Below the pieces are notes generated by a model, which made no database searches, was not told the DNA's origin, and saw only the letters and a list, made by a program, of their open reading frames with translations. 12,263 bases of DNA from the NCBI GenBank assembly GCA_021792485.1, contig JAJYUO010000017.1:1-12263 (forward strand), in the 5' to 3' direction. The stretch is from Thermoplasmata archaeon. GTDB taxonomy: Archaea > Thermoplasmatota > Thermoplasmata > Lutacidiplasmatales > UBA184. Both the position numbers and the translations under genes were made by a program. Position 1 is the first letter of the stretch; the number at the start of each line of letters is the position of its first letter. Shown piece after piece: positions 7,105 through 12,263 of this stretch.

Positions 7105-7115
7105 TAACGTAAATT
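7105..7115 (+). repeat. Direct repeat TAACGTAAATT, copy 2
   Basis: Second exact copy. It lies within CGGAGTAACGTAAATTCCG (7100-7118), whose outer four bases pair, and is about 30 bases past the end of vapC, which is read from the other strand. Confidence 0.45.
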
Positions 7116-7142
7116 CCGATATCATCTATCCGGAGGAACCGA

Positions 7143-7538
7143 TTATTTGATAACTCTCACTTTGAGTCTCCAGCGCCCCCGGCTGAGGCGGGCTCTCTCG
7201 GTGGTCAGAACTTCGTCGCATCCTGCAGCCTCCAGCGTTGCGAGTACGATGGAGGACGCAAGGGCTCCTTGGGTCGCACCCGCTTCCGGATGGGAGGCGA
7301 GAGCCGTCTGGGTCCGATGATCCACGGGCAGCACCGTCACCCGCCGGCGAAGCCGCTCCAGCGCCTGCATGCGGGCTGCCCGGACCTTAGGGGGTTGCCG
7401 GAGCGCGATCGCGGTGAGCTCGATGAGGCACATCTCTGAGGTGGCGATCTCCTCTCCGGCCCACGCGCGAACCGCCTTCGTGACGGCCGCCTGACCGTGA
7501 AGCAGGGAGAGGATCGCCGAGGAGTCGAGCCCCTTCAC
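7143..7538 (-). CDS. vapC: VapC-like PIN-domain ribonuclease toxin
   Basis: The 131-residue product is the length of a VapC toxin, a Mg-dependent RNase held inactive by VapB. The first acidic residue is Asp5 in GLDSSAIL (3-10), and the second is Glu40 in EMCLIELTAIAL (35-46). The C-terminal part ASSIVLATLEAAGCDEVLTTE (94-114) aligns with the usual xDAxxAAxAxxxGxxxLTxD pattern. There the third acid (Asp) is replaced by Ser95 or Ser96, while Glu114 takes the fourth place, so nuclease activity may be reduced or altered. The GTG start at 7538 overlaps the vapB stop as GTGA (7538 to 7535), meaning translational coupling. The frame is open further upstream to 7745, but that stretch overlaps all of vapB and has shadow composition. 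Confidence 0.85.
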   Translation of the reverse strand: MKGLDSSAILSLLHGQAAVTKAVRAWAGEEIATSEMCLIELTAIALRQPPKVRAARMQALERLRRRVTVLPVDHRTQTALASHPEAGATQGALASSIVLATLEAAGCDEVLTTERARLSRGRWRLKVRVIK

Positions 7539-7741
7539 GGATGGTGCCCTCCCCAAAGGGCGTCGAGAGCCTTCCGGTCGGACGCGGTTCCCCTCTCTCC
7601 CCACGACCGGGCCACGTCCGAGAGCGTTCCTCGTTCGTGCAGGAGCCGATCGAGCAGGCGCGTGAAGCTTTCCCCGGGTCGTCTCTCCTTCTTCAGCGCG
7701 TCGTAGACCGCGCGCTGCACGGCGATGTTCTGGGATGGCAT
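7535..7741 (-). CDS. vapB: VapB antitoxin, short archaeal type (DUF217-like)
   Basis: The 68-residue product begins with a short strand, NIAVQRAVYDALKK (5-18), then RPGESFTRLLDRLLHE (21-36), the pattern of archaeal antitoxins with a ribbon-helix-helix-like DNA-binding N-terminus (typically ItV...yeaLkklK..geSfs.vi..l). The acidic and basic C-terminal part (37-68) would wrap the VapC toxin. ATG at 7741 is chosen because a CTTATC box is centred about 25 bases upstream, giving a leaderless transcript, and because the strand NIAV needs it. The start codon overlaps one edge of the inverted repeat at 7741-7762, as expected for an autoregulated toxin-antitoxin operon. The stop overlaps the vapC start by four bases. 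Confidence 0.85.
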   Translation of the reverse strand: MPSQNIAVQRAVYDALKKERRPGESFTRLLDRLLHERGTLSDVARSWGERGTASDRKALDALWGGHHP

Positions 7742-7762
7742 ACATATGTGTCCATATATGTA
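7741..7762. promoter_or_regulatory. vapB: Likely vapBC operator: TACATAT-N8-ATATGTA inverted repeat
   Basis: TACATAT (7741-7747) and ATATGTA (7756-7762) flank eight bases. The element lies between the CTTATC box and the vapB start and shares one base with the ATG, so a bound VapB dimer would block transcription or start. That VapB binds here is inferred from the habit of the family. The second copy is at 6362-6383. Confidence 0.6.
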
Positions 7763-7768
7763 GATAAG
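7763..7768 (-). promoter_or_regulatory. vapB: TATA-like box of vapBC
   Basis: CTTATC on the minus strand is centred about 25 bases before the vapB ATG. The same hexamer occurs at the same distance before the GH15 gene (11742-11747). The inverted repeat lies immediately downstream. Confidence 0.4.
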
Positions 7769-8019
7769 TGATTTGCGTTCGAGTCGCGAGGGTGCCGTCC
7801 GGGCGCCCGCCGGGCCGTGGTAGTCAACTGAGATGCCGTTCGATACTCCCGAAGTGTCGTAGCGTAGGTCGGTTTCACCTTGTTTCTCAAGGCGGCGAAC
7901 GGATCCGCGAGATCCACGGCACGGGAGCGGCCGCGTCAAGAGGACCGTAAACCCCGGACTCCGTGCGGTGCGGCTCGCGGGTCCCGCGGGGAACTCTCAC
8001 GCGCGTCATTCGGGACTAG
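7769..8019. other. Spacer between the divergent vapBC and ABC operons, no gene seen
   Basis: With the promoter elements at either end, the gap between the two start codons is 310 bases. It contains GC-rich stretches with short palindromes such as GGGCGCCC and CCCGCGGG, but no supported frame, RNA gene or clear terminator. Confidence 0.5.
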
Positions 8020-8028
8020 TTATTTATG
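8020..8028 (+). promoter_or_regulatory. TATA-like box of the ABC transporter operon
   Basis: TTATTTATG is centred 28 bases before the permease ATG at 8052, preceded by the GC-rich DNA typical of this chromosome. It is one of the clearest boxes in the window and predicts a leaderless transcript. Confidence 0.6.
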
Positions 8029-8051
8029 CCCTATCGAAATCGATACGTGCC

Positions 8052-8846
8052 ATGACCCAGCCCACGGTGTCGGATGCCGAGCAGTTCAAGGTAGCGCTCG
8101 GAACCCAGCTGCGCAGCTATCTGAGCACCTACCGGTTCTGGGCGATGCTCGGTCTGGTCCTCGCGGTCGGTGGAGGAATCACGATCTTTCTCGCCATCCA
8201 TGGCCCGGCCTACGTGCAGCACCGGTTCGCGACGTCCACGGATTACATCGGTGCTATCCTTGGCTTCGTCGCCTTCCTCACCATCATCGTCGGCGCGTTC
8301 TTCGGCGGAGATGCGATCTCGACCGACTTCGGGACGAAGACCGGCTACTACGTTCTTGCCCAGCCGGTCAAGCGCTCGATCATCCTCTCCGGCCGCTACG
8401 CGGCGGCGCTCCTGGTGAGCGCCGGGATCATCACGGTCTTCTACGTGATCACGCTGATCGGTGGGATCGGGTTCTTCTCGTTCGGAGCCGTGCCGTGGGA
8501 GGCCCTGGCTCTCTCCTACTTGCTGGCGATCCTCCTGGTCGCAGGCGTGCTTTCGTTTGCCTTCTGTCTCAGCTCGATCTCCCGGAGCCCGGCGATCGGG
8601 CTGGTGATTACGATTGTCGTCCTCCTGATCGCCCTCGACATCGTCGACGGCATCGTCGGGACGTTCGTTGGAACGGCGGACCTCTGGTTCTCCATCCTCT
8701 ACGCCGCCGACACGATTTCTACGATGGTCACGCTCGGAATCTCAGCTGCTGTCCCGGCGGTGTGGGAGTCCGCCGCCATCTGCGCCGTCTACGCGGTCGG
8801 CTTCTCGATCGGCGCGTACTATCTCTACCAGCGGGAGGAGACGTAG
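8052..8846 (+). CDS. ABC-2 type transporter permease
   Basis: The 264-residue protein is mostly hydrophobic, with about six membrane segments (roughly 30-50, 66-86, 117-145, 150-172, 180-203 and 235-258). Between the second and third is a short polar loop, DAISTDFGTKTGYYVLAQPVKR (split at 87-95 and 96-108), the place where ABC-2 permeases carry the coupling helix after the 'D.ArgT.ey.l..P' pattern. It would form the membrane channel, as a dimer, for the ATPase encoded nine bases downstream. The substrate cannot be inferred; the type covers drug, lipid, sodium and bacteriocin exporters. ATG at 8052 is preferred over in-frame starts from 7968 because of the TATA box spacing and because residues before it look non-coding. 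Confidence 0.85.
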   Translation: MTQPTVSDAEQFKVALGTQLRSYLSTYRFWAMLGLVLAVGGGITIFLAIHGPAYVQHRFATSTDYIGAILGFVAFLTIIVGAFFGGDAISTDFGTKTGYYVLAQPVKRSIILSGRYAAALLVSAGIITVFYVITLIGGIGFFSFGAVPWEALALSYLLAILLVAGVLSFAFCLSSISRSPAIGLVITIVVLLIALDIVDGIVGTFVGTADLWFSILYAADTISTMVTLGISAAVPAVWESAAICAVYAVGFSIGAYYLYQREET

Positions 8847-8851
8847 GAGGG
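8846..8851 (+). promoter_or_regulatory. Ribosome binding site of the ABC ATPase gene
   Basis: GGAGGG overlaps the last base of the permease stop codon and lies four bases before ATG at 8856. It shows that the internal gene of the operon uses a Shine-Dalgarno start, unlike the leaderless first gene. Confidence 0.6.
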
Positions 8852-8855
8852 AACC

Positions 8856-9800
8856 ATGCCGAGCCTAGAGGCGCAGGGTCTCACAAAGCGGTACGGCGCG
8901 TTCATCGCCCTCGACCAGGCGACGTTTAAGTTCGAGGGCGCGGGGGCAGTCGGCTACCTCGGGCCGAACGGTGCGGGGAAGACGACGACGCTCAAGCTTC
9001 TCACCGGGCTTGCTTGGCCGTCGGCCGGTCGGGCGTTCCTGAACGGAGTCGACATCGGTCGGGACCCGAAGACGGCCCTGTGGGATGTCGGGACGGTCAT
9101 CGAGTCCCCCGAGCCGTACCCCTGGCAAACCGGACAGCAGACACTCGAGATGGTCGCCGCGTTCCGCGGCGTGCCGAGGGCGCAGGCGCGCGCCAAGATC
9201 CACGAGCTCGCAGCGGAGCTCGACCTTCCTCCGCTCGACCGGAAGACCGGCGCCCTATCGAAGGGCCAGCGACAGCGGATCGTCATCGCCTCCTCGCTTC
9301 TCAGCGACCCCAGCGTGATCATTCTGGACGAACCAACGAGCGGCCTCGACCCGGCCGAGCGGATCGCGGTCCGCAACATGCTGGTCCGGCTGAAGCGCGA
9401 ACGTCTGATCTTGATGAGCTCGCATCTGTTGAGCGAGGTCACCGAGGTCTGCGACCGGGCGGTCTTCATCAACCACGGCAAAATCTTGCTCAACGAGACG
9501 GTCGAGAACATCGCGAAGCGGGCGGTCGACACCCAGGTCGACATTGAATTCGCGGTGCCGATCCATCCCGACCAGCTCGGGTCGATCGCCGATCTGGTGC
9601 GATCGGTCGTCGCGCTCTCTCCGACCAAGCTACGGATCGACTATGGGGGCCATTCCGACGCCCGGTCGGAGATCCTCAAGCGATGCGTCGCCGTCGGGCC
9701 GGTCCTCTCCTACACGAGTGCCACCCTCGTTCTGGAGGATGCGTATCTCCAGCTGATCGGGGGTGGGGTCTCCGGGACGAACCACCTCGCCGGCGATTGA
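8856..9800 (+). CDS. ABC transporter ATP-binding protein (NatA/BcrA-like)
   Basis: The 314-residue protein hydrolyses ATP at the cytoplasmic face to drive the adjacent permease. Walker A is GPNGAGKTT (36-44), the signature is LSKGQRQR (134-141), Walker B is VIILDEP (154-160) followed by TSGLDP (161-166), and the switch His is His190 in SSHLLSE. The Q-loop reads IESPEPYPWQTG (82-93), so Glu takes the usual Gln place, as is common in bacitracin-resistance-type ATPases. After about residue 220 comes the C-terminal domain common in this subgroup, with no motif that names a substrate. The gene is in an operon with the permease and has a strong ribosome binding site. Confidence 0.93.
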   Translation: MPSLEAQGLTKRYGAFIALDQATFKFEGAGAVGYLGPNGAGKTTTLKLLTGLAWPSAGRAFLNGVDIGRDPKTALWDVGTVIESPEPYPWQTGQQTLEMVAAFRGVPRAQARAKIHELAAELDLPPLDRKTGALSKGQRQRIVIASSLLSDPSVIILDEPTSGLDPAERIAVRNMLVRLKRERLILMSSHLLSEVTEVCDRAVFINHGKILLNETVENIAKRAVDTQVDIEFAVPIHPDQLGSIADLVRSVVALSPTKLRIDYGGHSDARSEILKRCVAVGPVLSYTSATLVLEDAYLQLIGGGVSGTNHLAGD

Positions 9801-9814
9801 GTTCCGTTGCTCGC

Positions 9815-9840
9815 GGCGCTACAGTCCCGGAGGCAGCGCC
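9815..9840. terminator. Weak inverted repeat between converging genes
   Basis: GGCGCT (9815-9820) and AGCGCC (9835-9840) could pair around 14 bases in the 50-base gap between the ABC ATPase and GH15 stops. There is no T-run. A shared terminator is only a possibility, since archaeal termination mostly depends on T-rich DNA. Confidence 0.2.
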
Positions 9841-9850
9841 CGCGGCGGCG

Positions 9851-11719
9851 CTAGTCCTCGGAGGCCGCTCCCCGCTCGGAGACCGCCTCATATTTGTGGA
9901 TCACGTCGACGAACGTCGAGTGCGACCAGGTGAGGGGTGTCGCGCTCGCCGGGGCGCTCGACGCCCGGTCGATCTGCTCGGAGAGGAGCCCTGTGGGGGT
10001 CGCGTGCTGCGCGACCCACTCGATCAGCTGGCGGCAACGGTCCGTCTCGCCCAGGCGGAGGCGCGCCTCTGCGAGCCATAGCGTGCAGATGATCCACGGG
10101 TTCTCCTCCCCGTAGTACTGATCCCCCTCGTACCGGGCGAGGCCGCCGAGCCCCGGAACCGACAGGCGCTCTTCGATGGCGTCGACGACAGCCCGCGCGC
10201 GCGGATCGCTCCACGGAAGGAGCCCGAGCTTGAGAGCGAGGAGGACCGACGCGTCCAGACGCTCGTCCCGCGGCTCGAGGGTCCGCACGAACCGCTGCCG
10301 GCTCGGGTTCCAAAGGTCGGCGAGCGCGGCCTCGCGGATCTCCTCGCTGGCCCTCCGCCACTCCGTCGGGCTCTTGCCGATTTCCTCGGCGATGCGCGCG
10401 GCTCGTTCGAGCGCATGCTGGACGGCGGCCGTCGAGTAGGTGTGGATGCCCTTCACCTCCTCCCAGAGGTCGAAGCTCGGGGCGGGCAGTCCCGTCGTCG
10501 GGTCCCGGAAGTCCCGGAGGAAATTGGCGGCCCCCTTGACCATCGGCCAGAGATCGACCAGGAGGTCCGGGTCTCCTCCCCGCTTGAAATGGTGCCAGGC
10601 GGCCCCGACAACGGTGGCCGTCTGGTCGATCTGGAGAAAGGGAGGCGGATGCCAGGTGCTCCCGATGGCGCCGTCCGGGCAATGCCGATGGAAGAACGAT
10701 CCGTCGGAGTTCTGGCACTCGCTCGCGAACTTGAGGAACCGATCCGCGTACTCGTACAGGCCCGCCTCGTCCATCGCCTTCGCAACATACCCTCCGTCGC
10801 GCCACCAGCAGAAGTTGTAGGCATCGCCGCCGATGACCAGCGAGCGAGTGTCCGGCGAGGCGATCACCGAGCCGTTGCGGGCGGTGCAATGCCGGAGCAC
10901 GAGCACGCTCGTCTCGTAGACCTCCGCGACCCGCGGGCTGAGGCCGGCGGGGCTCCTCGGTAGGCGTCGCCGCGTCCACGTCGACCAGAATTGCTCGCTC
11001 TCGCGCTGGAAGCGGATCGGGCCCCCTTGAACGACGTAGGAACGGAGGTCGTGCACCGCGTTGAGGCCCTGACCCATCGCGAGGAACAGGCGGAGCGTGA
11101 CGTCCCCCGAGGCTTCGGCCGGGATGTCCCACTCGGCGACGCTATCGGCCGCTCCATGGGCGATCTGGCGCCCCTCCAGGCGTCCGTCCTCGGCGTCCAC
11201 GTAGGTCCCGCGCAGGCCCTTGAGCGTGTGCTCGCCGCAGACCGCGCGGGTAAAGCGCGGATCCCCGAAGATCTCGAAGAAAAAGCCTCGCTTATAGTGC
11301 GTGAGAGCGGACGTGTCGGACTCGACGTAGGCCGTATCCTGATACATCGACTCGGCGATGTCCAGGGAGTGGTAACTGAACAGGCGCAGCGCGCGCGGGG
11401 GGTCTGCCCGGACTCGGATCTCTCGGATCACGAGGTCGTGGTTCGGGTGGACCGCATCTTGGATGCGGATGGAAAGGCCGGGCGCGGTCCACTGCGAGAT
11501 CGGGGTCCGGGCGGCGTCCTTCGGTCCTCCCAGGGCGAGGGAGATCCCCGAGTCCCGCCGAAGCCACTGGAACCGTCGCGCGCCGACGTCGTAGACGCCG
11601 ATCCGGGCCTCCCGCAGGTGCTGGAACTGGCCAGGGTACGGATAGAACAGCGAGCCCCACTCGCCGTCCTCGTTCACGCAGAGGAGGACGCGCCCGTTAC
11701 CCACGAGCTGGGTGATCAC
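9851..11719 (-). CDS. GH15 family glucosidase (glucoamylase or trehalase type)
   Basis: The 622-residue protein is full length for the archaeal two-domain GH15 enzymes. An N-terminal beta-sandwich (about 1-250) precedes the alpha/alpha-six barrel. Motifs in the barrel are YNFCWWRDGGYVAKAMDEAG (301-320), WHPPPFLQIDQTATVV (356-371), SFDLWEEVKGIHTYS (415-429) with the probable acid Glu in the WEE (420-421), YYGEENPWIICTLWLAEARL (535-554) with the probable base Glu538 or Glu539, and PLTWSHSTFVDVI (595-607). The enzymes invert the anomeric carbon while releasing glucose from maltooligosaccharides, dextrans or trehalose; in Thermoplasma, related GH15 proteins act on trehalose. No signal peptide is visible, so it is likely cytoplasmic. 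The GTG start has GGAGG four bases upstream. Confidence 0.9.
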   Translation of the reverse strand: MITQLVGNGRVLLCVNEDGEWGSLFYPYPGQFQHLREARIGVYDVGARRFQWLRRDSGISLALGGPKDAARTPISQWTAPGLSIRIQDAVHPNHDLVIREIRVRADPPRALRLFSYHSLDIAESMYQDTAYVESDTSALTHYKRGFFFEIFGDPRFTRAVCGEHTLKGLRGTYVDAEDGRLEGRQIAHGAADSVAEWDIPAEASGDVTLRLFLAMGQGLNAVHDLRSYVVQGGPIRFQRESEQFWSTWTRRRLPRSPAGLSPRVAEVYETSVLVLRHCTARNGSVIASPDTRSLVIGGDAYNFCWWRDGGYVAKAMDEAGLYEYADRFLKFASECQNSDGSFFHRHCPDGAIGSTWHPPPFLQIDQTATVVGAAWHHFKRGGDPDLLVDLWPMVKGAANFLRDFRDPTTGLPAPSFDLWEEVKGIHTYSTAAVQHALERAARIAEEIGKSPTEWRRASEEIREAALADLWNPSRQRFVRTLEPRDERLDASVLLALKLGLLPWSDPRARAVVDAIEERLSVPGLGGLARYEGDQYYGEENPWIICTLWLAEARLRLGETDRCRQLIEWVAQHATPTGLLSEQIDRASSAPASATPLTWSHSTFVDVIHKYEAVSERGAASED

Positions 11720-11741
11720 AGCCCCTCCAAGCCGCGCCTCC

Positions 11742-11747
11742 GATAAG
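11742..11747 (-). promoter_or_regulatory. Possible TATA-like box of the GH15 gene
   Basis: CTTATC on the minus strand is centred about 25 bases before the GTG at 11719, like the vapB box. The presence of a Shine-Dalgarno sequence right before the start speaks for expression in an operon with the upstream membrane protein as well, so this box is uncertain. Confidence 0.25.
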
Positions 11748-11766
11748 CCCGAGGGTCGAACTCGGG
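11748..11766 (-). terminator. Short hairpin after the HdeD-like gene
   Basis: CCCGAG and CTCGGG form a six-pair stem with a seven-base loop, 13 bases past the stop of the membrane protein gene. No T-run follows, so partial termination or RNA processing before the GH15 gene is only a suggestion. Confidence 0.2.
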
Positions 11767-11779
11767 CCGTTTCGGATCG

Positions 11780-12232
11780 CTACGGCCTGGCGGGCGGGGG
11801 CGGCGCAGCGCCCCCTCCGATCGACGGAGGGAATCCCGGAACGTCCACGCTCAGTCGCGGGAGCGGTCGCTTCACCCCGGTCGAGGCGATGGTGAAGAGG
11901 TAGATCGAAGCCATGACCAAGGCAACCGCGATCAGGAGCAGCACGAGGTAGAGCGCGAGCGCCGGGATGACGATCACGACGAACGCGAGGGCGACATCGA
12001 TCACCCCGAGGGCGATCCCGAGGCCGCGCAGGGTGCCGTCGATCTGCGGGGATGCGCCTACCCCTCCGATGAGGAAGAATCCCTGGAAGAGGAGTCCGAG
12101 CCCGACGAATACCCAGATGACCACGAACGCGAAGCGGATGTCGAGGAGAGCGACGACGCCGAAAATCAGGATGAGCGCCCCCAAGACCAGCCGAAGGGTT
12201 CGCAGTCCCGAGGGGGCCTCGTGGGGGCTCAT
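11780..12232 (-). CDS. HdeD/DUF308-like membrane protein
   Basis: From the ATG at 12232 the protein is 150 residues. Counted from an in-frame GTG at 12241, four hydrophobic helices lie at about 14-34, 38-60, 72-92 and 94-118, separated by short loops, and the tail from 120 on is Pro/Gly-rich, ending in GGGAAPPPPARP. Pairs of helices with LRLVLGALILIFGVVALL and a central GL.. turn are typical of the HdeD/DUF308 family; E. coli HdeD is linked to acid resistance, but no biochemical role is settled for the wider family. The start is uncertain: ATG 12232, GTG 12241 and a start beyond the window edge are all in frame, since the frame stays open to the end. The GH15 gene follows 60 bases downstream on the same strand. 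Confidence 0.75.
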   Translation of the reverse strand: MSPHEAPSGLRTLRLVLGALILIFGVVALLDIRFAFVVIWVFVGLGLLFQGFFLIGGVGASPQIDGTLRGLGIALGVIDVALAFVVIVIPALALYLVLLLIAVALVMASIYLFTIASTGVKRPLPRLSVDVPGFPPSIGGGAAPPPPARP

Positions 12233-12263
12233 CGCCGCCACAATGTCGGACGCCCCGAGCGTG

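Larger units (their letters stand above)
6384..7142. other. Gene-free, palindrome-rich stretch between the MFS gene and vapC
   Basis: About 760 bases hold no frame that I can support as a protein. The open frames in it are short, arginine- or serine-rich in the manner of shadow frames, and have no promoter or ribosome binding site in the expected place. I found no tRNA T-arm or C/D-box pattern. From about 6800 the DNA is clearly richer in A and T than its neighbours, and contains repeated CGTAT-type half-sites, two near-perfect palindromes, an 11-base direct repeat and a G-rich run (7067-7077). It may be regulatory DNA, an untranslated RNA, or the remains of a mobile element. Confidence 0.6.

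Noticed and set aside
6800..7120. Replication origin suggested by AT-rich repeats and a G-run
   Set aside because: No orc1/cdc6 gene nearby, and the G-run at 7067-7077 matches the archaeal origin box only loosely.
7143..7745. A 200-residue reading of vapC from an ATG at 7745
   Set aside because: The first 69 residues overlap vapB in another frame and have no PIN-domain character; GTG at 7538 with the GTGA overlap is the natural start.
7535..7939. A 134-residue reading of vapB with a long N-terminal part
   Set aside because: The extension runs through the promoter and operator, and VapB of this type starts just before the NIAV strand.
1..12263. CRISPR array or defence system other than vapBC
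   Set aside because: No regularly spaced repeats, cas-like genes or other defence nucleases were seen; the repeats in 6362-7762 are too few and irregular.

Overview
The window looks like chromosomal DNA of a high-GC archaeon, tentatively a member of the Thermoplasmatota. Evidence from the sequence: several first genes have an A/T-rich TATA-like box centred 25-28 bases upstream of the start codon and no leader (the PqqC-like gene at 491, the CoA-transferase at 579, the VOC gene at 3144, vapB at 7741 and the ABC permease at 8052). Internal genes instead use GGAGG or GGTGAT ribosome binding sites or 4-base GTGA overlaps. The VapB antitoxin is of the type common in archaea, and an intracellular-type GH15 glucosidase is present. 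The lineage is inference; no rRNA or marker gene is present.

Layout. Bases 1-491 hold the 5' part of a TenA/PqqC-like (heme-oxygenase-like diiron fold) gene on the minus strand, divergent from a translationally coupled pair: a family III (CaiB/BaiF) CoA-transferase and an acyl-CoA dehydrogenase resembling CaiA. Together these could move CoA onto, and then reduce or oxidise, a carnitine-like or other short acyl substrate. A VOC (glyoxalase-fold) gene follows and meets a small cupin gene tail to tail, sharing the four bases CTAG. The cupin is second in an operon behind ilvE (branched-chain aminotransferase). A divergent MFS transporter runs to 6361.

Bases 6362-7142 contain no convincing gene. 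They are AT-richer than the flanks and unusually full of palindromes: an orphan copy of a TACATAT-N8-ATATGTA element right after the MFS stop, a cluster of CGTAT half-sites with two palindromes, and an 11-base direct repeat. Next comes a minus-strand vapBC toxin-antitoxin pair whose start codon lies at the edge of a second TACATAT-N8-ATATGTA element. The VapC lacks one of the usual PIN-domain acidic residues.

Bases 8052-9800 are a two-gene ABC transporter operon (ABC-2 type permease, then ATPase) with a clear promoter. The right end, on the minus strand, holds a GH15 glucoamylase/trehalase preceded by a four-helix HdeD/DUF308-like membrane protein, whose start is near the window edge.

Most of the window is ordinary metabolism and transport. 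The parts most worth attention are the palindrome-rich vapBC island and the carnitine-type CoA-transferase/dehydrogenase pair beside a PqqC-like enzyme.
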